From Paracidovorax oryzae ATCC 19882 (GTDB lineage Bacteria; Pseudomonadota; Gammaproteobacteria; Burkholderiales; Burkholderiaceae_C): a stretch of DNA of 64,000 nt. Each line of letters begins with the position of its first letter. Positions within the stretch are counted from its first letter, which is position 1. Below, one piece after another: positions 35,045 to 42,627 of the stretch. The position numbers were made by a program, and so were the translations under genes. Below the pieces are notes generated by a model that saw only the letters and a list, made by a program, of their open reading frames with translations, searched no databases and was not told the DNA's origin. Location: positions 62,001 to 126,000 of the forward strand of contig NZ_JMKU01000010.1 of assembly GCF_000687165.1 (NCBI RefSeq), written 5' to 3'.

Positions 35045-36712
35045 ATGAATCGAGACCCCGGCACGCTGGCCTTACACCATTCCATCCAGATGGACCACAT
35101 GGGACGGGATATGGCACAGGTTCGCTCCGACATGTCGCGCCTGGGGCAGGCATTTTCCGATTTCGTAGACGCCGACTTCAGGGCGAAGGAACTCAGCCTG
35201 GCAGAAACCCGCCAGGCCAGGCTTCGCCAGGAGATAGAGAGCCGCTTTGGCCAGAATGACCGGGTGCGCCACCATGCGATCGGCATCCTCCAGGCTGCGG
35301 ACATCCAACTCGTTCGCCGTGAAACCCTGCGTGGCGCCACGGAAGAACTGATGCTGTCCGCCCCAGGCTACTGGCTGGCCCCCGCCCTGGTGGCCCTTGC
35401 CGCGTGGCTGGCGGACGACCGCGACCTGGCCCAGCGCGCAGTGGCCGAGTCGCTGCGCCGCGATGACGAGAAAACTTCGCTTTTCTTCGCCCTGGTCACA
35501 CGCCGCGCCTGCCGCAACGAGGCCAGCCGCGCATGGCTGGATCGCTTCTTCGGCCTGCAGAATCCGCTCGGGCTGGACCGCCAGGCCGTCATCATGGTGG
35601 ACGCCATGGCCAACGGCGTGTTCGCTGCCGATGCAGTCCACTCATGCTCGCGGCGCATCGCCGCCTGGATCGAGGAATTGTCTCGGCAGGTCGACTTCGC
35701 GGAGGCACAACGCGGCCAATGGATCGAGGCACTGCGCGCCAAGGCCCCCCGCGTAAACCATGCCCGTCGCTATCCCCATCTCGCGCGTTACAGCTCGACT
35801 TGGCAACTGCTCAACGACAACCTGAACGCTGCGGGGATGCAATCAGCGGTGCTTCAGCATTTTCAGAAGGTATTCGACGGAGAGATCAGGCCGGCGAGCA
35901 ACGTGCTGAAGGCAGTGGACAGCCTGCTGGACGCCCTCATCACACACTTCGACGATGAAGAGCTGGAACTGCGCAGGCAGGAAGAACTGTGCAAGCTCAT
36001 CATCGAGGAGAACGGCGACATCCAGGCCGCGCAGAACCGCTATCAACAGCGGACCAGGACACTGGACGAGCAGGTGGACTTCATGCAACTGCTGGCCAAT
36101 GCTGCCATGCACCCCGAAAGCACGCATGCGTCCCGCGCCACCCAGCGTCTCGCCATCGCTCACTTGCGCGGCTGGATCCTGGATGCGCATGCCGACATCA
36201 CGGCAAGGGCCCGCAACGCAGTGGCGCAGAAAGTCTTCATCACCATAGAGGACTGGCAAGGCGAGAGCCGCCAGGGAGACAATGAAGCAGATTTGCTCTC
36301 CAACCTGAACGGCCACCTCGACCAGCGCGAAGCCCACCATCTTTCCGCGGCCAGGACAGGATTCGGGCCCTGGCTCGCGATGGCGGTCGGCTTCGCACTG
36401 GTTCTGATGGGCGTCAACGGGGGCCCGATGGTTCTTCTGCTGGGCATGATCGTTGGGAACGGTGCCTATGCCATTTACGCCAAGAAGAAAAAGCGACGCG
36501 CCGAGATCCGGCTCGATGCCGCACGTCTGAAACAACAATCCACGCAAGCCCTGCGTGCCTGCCTTGCCGAACTGGTGGAACTGCGCCGGGAGCTTGCACA
36601 AAGCGATGCCGTGGCTGCCAATGTCACTGCCCTGCTCGAAGGCATCAGCCCGGATCATCATCTGCAGCCCGGCCACAACACGGTGCGCCGCGTGCTCTCA
36701 ACCGCTCCCTGA
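35045..36712 (+). CDS. Uncharacterised membrane-anchored coiled-coil protein of the AAA+ cluster
   Basis: 555 residues. Residues 20-75 are heptad-like and charged (coiled coil). Residues 75-440 are mainly helical with conserved-looking aromatic and acidic patches, e.g. ARYSSTWQLLNDNLNAAGMQ near 247-266. Two adjacent transmembrane helices (about 441-457 and 460-478) are followed by a basic KKKKRR stop-transfer and a further coiled coil (485-530). So a large soluble N-part and a short C-part would both face the cytoplasm. No enzymatic motif is visible. It may anchor the AAA+ ATPase to the membrane, which is inference. Confidence 0.7.
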   Translation: MNRDPGTLALHHSIQMDHMGRDMAQVRSDMSRLGQAFSDFVDADFRAKELSLAETRQARLRQEIESRFGQNDRVRHHAIGILQAADIQLVRRETLRGATEELMLSAPGYWLAPALVALAAWLADDRDLAQRAVAESLRRDDEKTSLFFALVTRRACRNEASRAWLDRFFGLQNPLGLDRQAVIMVDAMANGVFAADAVHSCSRRIAAWIEELSRQVDFAEAQRGQWIEALRAKAPRVNHARRYPHLARYSSTWQLLNDNLNAAGMQSAVLQHFQKVFDGEIRPASNVLKAVDSLLDALITHFDDEELELRRQEELCKLIIEENGDIQAAQNRYQQRTRTLDEQVDFMQLLANAAMHPESTHASRATQRLAIAHLRGWILDAHADITARARNAVAQKVFITIEDWQGESRQGDNEADLLSNLNGHLDQREAHHLSAARTGFGPWLAMAVGFALVLMGVNGGPMVLLLGMIVGNGAYAIYAKKKKRRAEIRLDAARLKQQSTQALRACLAELVELRRELAQSDAVAANVTALLEGISPDHHLQPGHNTVRRVLSTAP

Positions 36713-36731
36713 AAAGCTGGAGGAGACCGCC

Positions 36732-36917
36732 ATGGCCGACGAATTTCCCGACCTCTCCGTACCACCGGCGGCCGCACGGCCGCCTGCCCCTGTTGCGCCG
36801 CCACCGCCAGACGCACCGCAACCGGACACCGCATCAACGCAAGCCGATGTTCTGGCCGGCGCCCTGCCCGGTTGGGATCTTCTGCCCTCATCGCCATTCG
36901 TACGGCGTGTCAGGTGA
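36732..36917 (+). CDS. 61-residue Pro-rich protein of the AAA+ cluster
   Basis: A good ribosome site (GGAGGAG) precedes the ATG at 36732, and the TGA overlaps the next gene's ATG (TGATG at 36915-36919), so it is very probably translated. The sequence is Pro/Ala-rich and disordered (PPAAARPPAPVAPPPPDAP) with a hydrophobic C-terminal motif LPGWDLLPSSPFVRRVR. This looks like a linear docking peptide for a partner protein, possibly the AAA+ ATPase or the membrane protein. No homologue comes to mind. Confidence 0.65.
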   Translation: MADEFPDLSVPPAAARPPAPVAPPPPDAPQPDTASTQADVLAGALPGWDLLPSSPFVRRVR

Positions 36918-37489
36918 TGCAGCAGTGGCAGAACCCTGAGTTCGCGCCCGGCGAGGCATCCATGCAGCAAGAGGATCCACAAACCTACGCGCAATGGAGT
37001 GCGTTGCTCGAACGGCTGGCCCGTGGCGACGACGACGCGCACTGCCTGCAGCAACTCCGCCAGGGCACGTTGTCCTGGACGGGTGGCGTGGCGCCGCTGT
37101 TCGCCCAGCGCATGAGCGACGAAGTGCATCGCCGCCTCCGGGTGTGCGCAGACAGGCTGGGCCGGGACCTGCGCCTCGGCACGGATGAAACCCAGGTCGT
37201 GCGGGCGTTGCTGCAGGCGCGCGCGCAACTGGGCTTCATTCACCAGCTATGCCATCTGCCGGCACTTCCCGCGGACATACGCGCCCGGCTCGCGGCCGAA
37301 GTGTCCACGTTCGCCGAAAAATCGCAGCGTTCGCTGATGGACAGCGCCCGGGGCGACCGTACCGGACGTCTTGCATTCCTGGTTCGGAACACGTCCCTGC
37401 TGCACTACCAGCGGGACGGTGCCGGCGCCCCCCCGGCAGCAGCCCCTATCGCCACCAGTACGCGCCGCAGGCGCCAGATTCTTCTCTGA
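36917..37489 (+). CDS. Uncharacterised helical protein of the AAA+ cluster
   Basis: 190 residues, start overlapping the previous stop. It is soluble and almost wholly alpha-helical by eye: YAQWSALLERLARGDDDAHC, QRMSDEVHRRLRVCADRLGR, ETQVVRALLQARAQLGFIHQ. The end is Pro/Ala-rich and then Arg-rich (TSTRRRRQILL). I recognise no family. The AAA+ gene starts 8 bases after its stop. It may be an adaptor or substrate-recognition subunit for the ATPase, which is inference from order alone. Confidence 0.65.
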   Translation: MQQWQNPEFAPGEASMQQEDPQTYAQWSALLERLARGDDDAHCLQQLRQGTLSWTGGVAPLFAQRMSDEVHRRLRVCADRLGRDLRLGTDETQVVRALLQARAQLGFIHQLCHLPALPADIRARLAAEVSTFAEKSQRSLMDSARGDRTGRLAFLVRNTSLLHYQRDGAGAPPAAAPIATSTRRRRQILL

Positions 37490-37497
37490 ACCCGCGC

Positions 37498-39045
37498 ATG
37501 GACACGACCGAATTCAAAGCGACGCTCACGCGATACCTCAAGGCCCGCATTCCTTTCATCTCGATCCGCAGCGCCGAACGCAACCGCGTCCTCGAATTGC
37601 TGCGCGAAACAGTAGCTTCGCTGCAAGCGCCGGTATTTGTCCACACGCTCTCCCAGGGCACCCGCGATCTGGCCAGCAGCCGCAGCATGAATGATGATCG
37701 CTCAGTCACGGGTGCCGTGGATTTTGCGAGCCAGCAGTTCGCCCAGCGCCAGAACCTGACTGCCGTGCTGACCGAGGTATCCGACATCGAAAACGACACA
37801 CCTGCAGCACGGCACCTGCTCGACGTGGTCATGCTGGCCGCAGAACACGGAGGATCGGTCGTGGTCATCACCACCCAGCCCGTGTGGGGCCAATTGCAGC
37901 GGACCGGCATGTCGCTCGTCCTGTCGCCGCCGACCGAGGACGAAATGCTGGCGATCATCCGTGACAACCTGTCGGCCTACCGCGACCAGATGCCCATCGA
38001 ATGGGACGAGGAAGACGAGCGCCGCGCAGCCGCCTCGCTGGTGGGCGTTTCGCGCATCGAGGCAGAGAACATCATCGCGACCCTGCTGGCCAACGGACGC
38101 ATCACCAAGGCAGACATGGTCGAAGTGATGCATGCCAAGGACCGCATATTCGCCGATATCACCGGAATCGAACGTGTGAATGTGCGCGGCACCGAGCTCC
38201 ATGTAGGCGGGCTCGGGGGACTCCGCGCCTGGTTGGAGAAGGAACAGCCCTTGCTCACGGCCGATCTGCGCGAACGCGGCATCCGGCCGCCGCGCGGCGT
38301 GCTGCTGGTGGGGGTTCCGGGTTGTGGCAAATCGCTCTCGGCCAAGGCGATCGCAGCCGACTGGCGCCTGCCCCTGTATCGTCTGGATTTGTCCACGATT
38401 CACGGACAGTATCTGGGCCAGAGCGAGTCGAGGCTCAAGGACGCGCTGGCCACTGCAGACCATGTGTCGCCCTGCGTGCTGTGGATCGACGAGATCGAAA
38501 AAGGACTGGCAGGCGCAGGCTCCAGCGGCGACGGGGGCACGGCGACGCGGCTGGTGGGCCAGTTCCTGTACTGGTTGCAGGAGTCACGCGCTCGTGTATT
38601 CGTAGTGGCCACTGCCAATGACGTATCCCGCCTGCCTCCGGAGCTCTTGCGCCGAGGCCGCTTCGACGAACTTTTCTTCGTGGATCTGCCGACGCCACCC
38701 GAACGGCGCGAAATCATCGAAATCTACACCCGGCGCGGGCTTCGCCAGGTCGTGGACTCCGGCCTGATCGACGAGTTGGTGCATCTGTCCGATGGCTTCG
38801 CCGGATCGGATCTGGAATGCGCCGTGCGGGAAGTGGTGAAGGAGGCCTATCTGCGCGGCGACGCCGCAGTCACGCCTGAGCTATTTCGCCGCAGCTTCAT
38901 CAACGTGGTACCGTTGTCCCAAACCGCCCCGGAGCAGATCGAAAGCATCCGCGCCTGGGGCAGGGAGCGTGCCGTGCCGGCCTCCGGCCATCCCATCGGG
39001 CAGCCCTCCAGCCAGCAGCGTCCACGGCGCCAGGTACTGGGCTAA
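37498..39045 (+). CDS. Ycf46-like AAA+ ATPase
   Basis: 515 residues from the ATG at 37498. Residues 1-200 form the degenerate RecA-like N-domain seen in Ycf46-type proteins (LKARIPFISIRSAERNRVLE opens it). The active AAA module spans about 235-470: Walker A GVPGCGKS at 272-279, Walker B VLWIDEIE at 327-334, sensor 1 in ATANDVSRLP (Asn374) and the arginine finger RRGRFD at 385-390. The Gly/Ser insert after the Walker B region (AGAGSSGDGGTAT) is typical of Ycf46. The family's function is poorly known. The gene ends the five-gene cluster, 36 bases before a glutathione peroxidase gene. Confidence 0.85.
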   Translation: MDTTEFKATLTRYLKARIPFISIRSAERNRVLELLRETVASLQAPVFVHTLSQGTRDLASSRSMNDDRSVTGAVDFASQQFAQRQNLTAVLTEVSDIENDTPAARHLLDVVMLAAEHGGSVVVITTQPVWGQLQRTGMSLVLSPPTEDEMLAIIRDNLSAYRDQMPIEWDEEDERRAAASLVGVSRIEAENIIATLLANGRITKADMVEVMHAKDRIFADITGIERVNVRGTELHVGGLGGLRAWLEKEQPLLTADLRERGIRPPRGVLLVGVPGCGKSLSAKAIAADWRLPLYRLDLSTIHGQYLGQSESRLKDALATADHVSPCVLWIDEIEKGLAGAGSSGDGGTATRLVGQFLYWLQESRARVFVVATANDVSRLPPELLRRGRFDELFFVDLPTPPERREIIEIYTRRGLRQVVDSGLIDELVHLSDGFAGSDLECAVREVVKEAYLRGDAAVTPELFRRSFINVVPLSQTAPEQIESIRAWGRERAVPASGHPIGQPSSQQRPRRQVLG

Positions 39046-39081
39046 ATCAGTGCACCATGCAAACCGCCATTCGGGAGAGCC

Positions 39082-39576
39082 ATGACCTCAGCCTATGACT
39101 TCGATGCCCTGCAGATGGACGGCCAGACGGTGCCGCTGCGCCAGTACGCGGGCCGCGTGCTGCTCATCGTGAACACCGCCAGCGCCTGCGGCTTCACGCC
39201 GCAGTTCGCGGGCCTGCAGGAACTGCACCAGCGTTACGCGGACCGCGGGCTCGCCGTGCTGGGCTTTCCGTGCAACCAGTTCGGCCGGCAGGATCCGGGT
39301 TCGAACGGCGAGATCGCCGCGTTCTGCCAGCGCAACTACGGCGTGGATTTCCCGATGATGGCCAAGATCGACGTGAACGGATCCGAGGCGCCGCCGCTCT
39401 ACCGCTGGCTGACCGCGGAGGCGCCGGGCCTGCTCGGCACCAAGGCCATCAAGTGGAACTTCACCAAGTTCCTGGTCGGCCGGGACGGCCAGGTGATCCG
39501 CCGCTACGCCCCCACCGACAAGCCCGCATCGCTCGCCGCGGACATCGAGGCGGCGCTCGCCAGCCCCGCGCCCTGA
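39082..39576 (+). CDS. Glutathione peroxidase (thioredoxin-type)
   Basis: 164 residues. The peroxidatic Cys36 lies in NTASACGFTPQF, and FPCNQFGRQDPG and KWNFTKFLVGRDG complete the Cys-Gln-Trp-Asn active-site set. The FPCNQF Cys acts as resolving residue in thioredoxin-dependent members such as BtuE. It reduces H2O2 and organic hydroperoxides. It follows the AAA+ gene by 36 bases and may share the transcript, but looks like an ordinary core gene. Confidence 0.9.
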   Translation: MTSAYDFDALQMDGQTVPLRQYAGRVLLIVNTASACGFTPQFAGLQELHQRYADRGLAVLGFPCNQFGRQDPGSNGEIAAFCQRNYGVDFPMMAKIDVNGSEAPPLYRWLTAEAPGLLGTKAIKWNFTKFLVGRDGQVIRRYAPTDKPASLAADIEAALASPAP

Positions 39577-39586
39577 TCCACCCCGG

Positions 39587-40060
39587 TCAGTCGGACAGTT
39601 CGCGCTGGGGCCTGCCGGTGATCTCGAAACGCCGGGAAAACCCCAGCGGCCTGGAGACCCCGCGCGCCTCCGGCATCAGGGGCACGCGCAGGCGGGACCG
39701 CGGCAGCACCTTCAACCGCCAGTCGGTGCCGCCGATGAAGCGGAACCGCACCGTGTCCGTTCCCTCCACGCCCAGCAGCAGGAAACTGCCGGTGGAATAC
39801 ATGCCGCCGAGGGTGGCGGAGTCCAGCAGTTCCAGGCTGGGGCTGAAGAGGTGGATGCCGAGGAATTCCTCGTCCGGCACGTCGTCGGTGGTGAACAGCA
39901 GGTAGCCGCTGTCGCAGCGGAACGCGGCCTCCAGCAGCGCCGCCTCCACGGTGCGGCCGGTGCGCTGGCCGGCCAGCACGATGTCGCTCAGTGGCTTGTG
40001 CCGCGCGTCGGCCTCCCGCAGGAGATGGAGGGAGAGTTCTTCGGGAGCGAGGACATCCAT
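39587..40060 (-). CDS. Uncharacterised protein paired with the Gly-zipper protein
   Basis: 157 residues, no signal peptide. The sequence is a soluble alpha-plus-beta mix: LSLHLLREADARHKPLSDIV, YLLFTTDDVPDEEFLGIHLF and a basic C-terminal part ending FEITGRPQRELSD. I recognise no family. It follows the Gly-zipper gene by 12 bases on the same strand, so the two are probably cotranscribed. If the upstream protein is a toxin, this could be its immunity or chaperone partner; that is inference from gene order. Confidence 0.55.
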   Translation of the reverse strand: MDVLAPEELSLHLLREADARHKPLSDIVLAGQRTGRTVEAALLEAAFRCDSGYLLFTTDDVPDEEFLGIHLFSPSLELLDSATLGGMYSTGSFLLLGVEGTDTVRFRFIGGTDWRLKVLPRSRLRVPLMPEARGVSRPLGFSRRFEITGRPQRELSD

Positions 40061-40072
40061 GGACCGGGCGCC

Positions 40073-40786
40073 TCACCAGAGCATGTCCACGCCGAAGGCG
40101 GCCAGTGCGCCCCCCACGAAGGCGCCGACCGCCACGCAGACCGGCGCCCCCGGACCGCAGGCCAGGCCCGCGAGCGCCCCGCCGGCCATGCCGCCGCCGA
40201 TGCCCGCGCCGGTCACGGCCACCTCGCGGCCGGTCGCGGCGACCTTGTCCTGCGCCGTCGCCACGTTGTACACCGACAGCGCCAGCGACAGCACGATGAG
40301 CCCCCGCCCTGCGCGCGACAGACCCCGCATGGTCTGGGTGACGCGCGGGTTGGATTTGCCCGCGGATTTCACGATCTCCGCATAGACGCCGTTCTGCTGC
40401 GCTGCCGTGAGCCGGTCGAACTGCGCGCCCGGACCATGCAGCTGCTGCACCTTGCGCGCGATGAGTTCGTTGAGCGTCTTGCCCTCGGCCTTCAATTGCT
40501 GTGCCATGGCCCGCCCGAAGGGGGTGCTGCGCCCGCGGATCACTTCCATGATCACGTTGCGCGTGTCCTGCGCCTGCTGCGCGGCCTGCGCCCAGGTGAT
40601 GCGCCCCGACAGGGCCTGGGTGCGCAGTTCGTTGGCCATGGCGTCGATCTGGCGGGTATAGGCGAGCCGGGCATTGGCGTCGATGGTCATGTGCGCGCCG
40701 GCATTGCCCATCTCCACCTTGAGCATCCAGACGGCTGTCTCGAACGCTGAGCGGTCCTGGACGGAATTGTCATTGTCGGTGGTCAT
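40073..40786 (-). CDS. Candidate effector with C-terminal glycine-zipper membrane segment
   Basis: 237 residues from the ATG at 40786 (GGAGGAG ribosome site). The N-terminal 160 residues are helical and soluble. Two hydrophobic regions follow: GRGLIVLSLALSVYNVATA (161-179) and a Gly/Ala-rich stretch at about 191-232 (GAGIGGGMAGGALAGLAC, GAFVGGALAAFG), then FGVDMLW. Similar ends (small-residue zipper, CGPGAPVC, Trp near the terminus) occur in antibacterial effectors of type VI secretion, as I recall. There is no export signal. Membrane insertion and toxicity are inference. Confidence 0.55.
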   Translation of the reverse strand: MTTDNDNSVQDRSAFETAVWMLKVEMGNAGAHMTIDANARLAYTRQIDAMANELRTQALSGRITWAQAAQQAQDTRNVIMEVIRGRSTPFGRAMAQQLKAEGKTLNELIARKVQQLHGPGAQFDRLTAAQQNGVYAEIVKSAGKSNPRVTQTMRGLSRAGRGLIVLSLALSVYNVATAQDKVAATGREVAVTGAGIGGGMAGGALAGLACGPGAPVCVAVGAFVGGALAAFGVDMLW

Positions 40787-40906
40787 GTCTCCTCCTGCCC
40801 GTTCTGATGCGCCCGGCTCCCCGAAAAATGGTGCCCTGGGGCTGGTGCCAACCGTACCAGCGCAGGCCGCCACGGTTGCGCAACGACCCGTCACAAAGGT
40901 CATTTT

Positions 40907-40924
40907 TGGTATCCATTGATACCA
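40907..40924. promoter_or_regulatory. Inverted repeat, candidate operator
   Basis: TGGTATC-CATT-GATACCA, two perfect 7-bp arms around 4 bases, in the 228-base gap between the divergent Gly-zipper gene (start 40786) and the secreted repeat protein (start 41015). Its symmetry and position fit a dimeric regulator site, but no regulator gene is adjacent. Confidence 0.45.
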
Positions 40925-40928
40925 GAAG

Positions 40929-40947
40929 CCTACCCAGGAGGGGTAGG
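40929..40947. promoter_or_regulatory. Second inverted repeat beside the candidate operator
   Basis: CCTACCC-AGGAG-GGGTAGG, two perfect 7-bp arms around a 5-base loop, only 4 bases after the TGGTATC dyad. It could be a hairpin in the 5' leader of the 41015 gene or another protein site. An A+T-rich TTTTACGCTTTAGTAAATAC segment follows at about 40960-40979 and is the most promoter-like sequence here. Confidence 0.45.
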
Positions 40948-41014
40948 CAGGACGCGCGTTTTACGCTTTAGTAAATACTTCGCATTCACGCCACCATGCA
41001 CAGGAGGGAAGCCC

Positions 41015-42580
41015 ATGCAGAACACCATCATCGCCCGCCCACTCCGGCGTGCTCGCCCGGCACGCCTTGCTCTGGCGTGCGCGCTTGCCTTGGCCGCGTC
41101 CGCGGCAGGCGTCGCACCGGCCTGGGCGCAAACCACCGCGGCGGCGGGCGCGGAGCCCGAGCCCGGCATGTGGGCCTTCGACGGCGAACAGAATGGCAAG
41201 CCGGGACGCGGCCTGCAGATCGACACCCAGGAAGGCCAGGGCATGGTCGTCTCCTATGTCGGCTACCGGTCCAATGGGTCCTCCCTCTTCCTCCAGGCCA
41301 GTGGCCTGCGCCCGGCGGGCAGCACCGCGTTCACCGGCACGCTGCAGGAGTTCCGCAACGGCCCCGTGATCGGCGGTTCTGCCGGCAACGGGGAGCCGTC
41401 CACCAGCCTGGGAACCATCCAGCTCAGCTTCGACACCCCCACGTCCGGCACGGTGACGCTGCCCGGCGACGTGCCTCGGCGCATCTCGCGGCTGACATAC
41501 CAGGCTCGATGGAATGAACCGACCAAGAATTACCTGGTACTGCCGACCGCAGGCTCTGAACAGGAGTACGCGATCCAGCTGGCGCAGGGCAGTTTCCGCC
41601 TGAGCCAGACATCGACCCGCGACGGCACGCTGTGCACCTATTCCGGCCCCTACCAGACCCGGGGCGCCGGGATCGAGGGCGAAGGCACGAAGCTGTGCAC
41701 GGACGCGGCGGGTACCCAGCGCAGCAAGGCCATCCGGATCGAGCGGTTCGCCATCGACAGCTACGGGCTCTTCTCCGGCACGGTGCTGTCCAGCGACGGC
41801 ACGGAATTCCTGTCCGGGTCCTGCTATTACCAGGCGGTCTTCCTCGGCGGCTATCCCGCATGCCTCACGGTCCGGCGGGACGAAGTCGTCGTGCAGCCAG
41901 GCATGTGGAGCTTCGACGGCGAATTGGACGGCAAGCCGGGCCGCAGCCTTCAGATCGACACCCAGGGCGGCAGCCGGACGCTGCTTGTCTCCTACCTGGG
42001 ATACCGCCAGGACGGCTCGTCGATGTTCCTGCAGGGCGCGACGCCGGGCCCCATCTCTCCGACCAACTACGGCGTCGTGCTGAAGGAATACCGCAACGGC
42101 CCGGCGATAGGCGGCCCCGTCACTTCCGGCGAGGAGGCCTCGACGGTGGGCGAAGTGCAACTGGCCTTCGACGGTCCCACGGCGGGCACGGTCAAGCTGC
42201 CTTTCGAATCCACGCCGCGTCGCATTTCGCGCTACCGCTACGAGGACCATACCGCGCGTTTCAACAAGGAATTCGCCAGCTACGTGTATCCGTTCGGAGG
42301 GGAGCACGGCGTGAAGACGCTGTTGAACATCGCGGCGCGCAACAACGTGTTCCAGATGAAATCCACGCCCGCCACCAGCAACTATTGCGAATACAAGGGT
42401 ACGTACCGCCTGGCCGGCAACGGACTGGCCTCGGAAGGCACCCGCACCTGCTTCAGCGACGGCGGTACCACGACCACCGACACCCCCTACCGCATCACCG
42501 ACCTGACCGTGGACCACAACGGGCTGCTGCGCGGAAGGATCGAGGAAGCAGAGGGCACGCGGCTGGTCACCGGCCGGTGA
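41015..42580 (+). CDS. Secreted protein with two copies of a roughly 230-residue repeat
   Basis: 521 residues from the ATG at 41015 (AGGAGGG ribosome site). The signal peptide (ALACALALAASAAGVAPAWA) is cleaved before QTTAAAG. Two homologous units follow, at about 50-290 and 294-521. Each starts EPGMWAFDGE/QPGMWSFDGE, then G-KPGR-LQIDTQ, VSY-GYR--GSS-FLQ, EFRNGP-IGG or EYRNGP-IGG, and PRRISR. Each also has a Cys-containing C-part (TYSGPYQTRG, EYKGTYRLAG). The pattern suggests a beta-rich, disulphide-containing fold. I recognise no family. The next gene encodes a paralogue. Confidence 0.7.
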   Translation: MQNTIIARPLRRARPARLALACALALAASAAGVAPAWAQTTAAAGAEPEPGMWAFDGEQNGKPGRGLQIDTQEGQGMVVSYVGYRSNGSSLFLQASGLRPAGSTAFTGTLQEFRNGPVIGGSAGNGEPSTSLGTIQLSFDTPTSGTVTLPGDVPRRISRLTYQARWNEPTKNYLVLPTAGSEQEYAIQLAQGSFRLSQTSTRDGTLCTYSGPYQTRGAGIEGEGTKLCTDAAGTQRSKAIRIERFAIDSYGLFSGTVLSSDGTEFLSGSCYYQAVFLGGYPACLTVRRDEVVVQPGMWSFDGELDGKPGRSLQIDTQGGSRTLLVSYLGYRQDGSSMFLQGATPGPISPTNYGVVLKEYRNGPAIGGPVTSGEEASTVGEVQLAFDGPTAGTVKLPFESTPRRISRYRYEDHTARFNKEFASYVYPFGGEHGVKTLLNIAARNNVFQMKSTPATSNYCEYKGTYRLAGNGLASEGTRTCFSDGGTTTTDTPYRITDLTVDHNGLLRGRIEEAEGTRLVTGR

Positions 42581-42627
42581 GACGGCCGAACGCCCATGGA
42601 CCAGCCACGCTGAAGGAGATCACTACC

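Noticed and set aside
39270-39905. A + strand frame overlapping the glutathione peroxidase end and the 157-residue gene
   Set aside because: It has no ribosome site and Arg/Gly-rich composition, and it conflicts with two better-supported genes.
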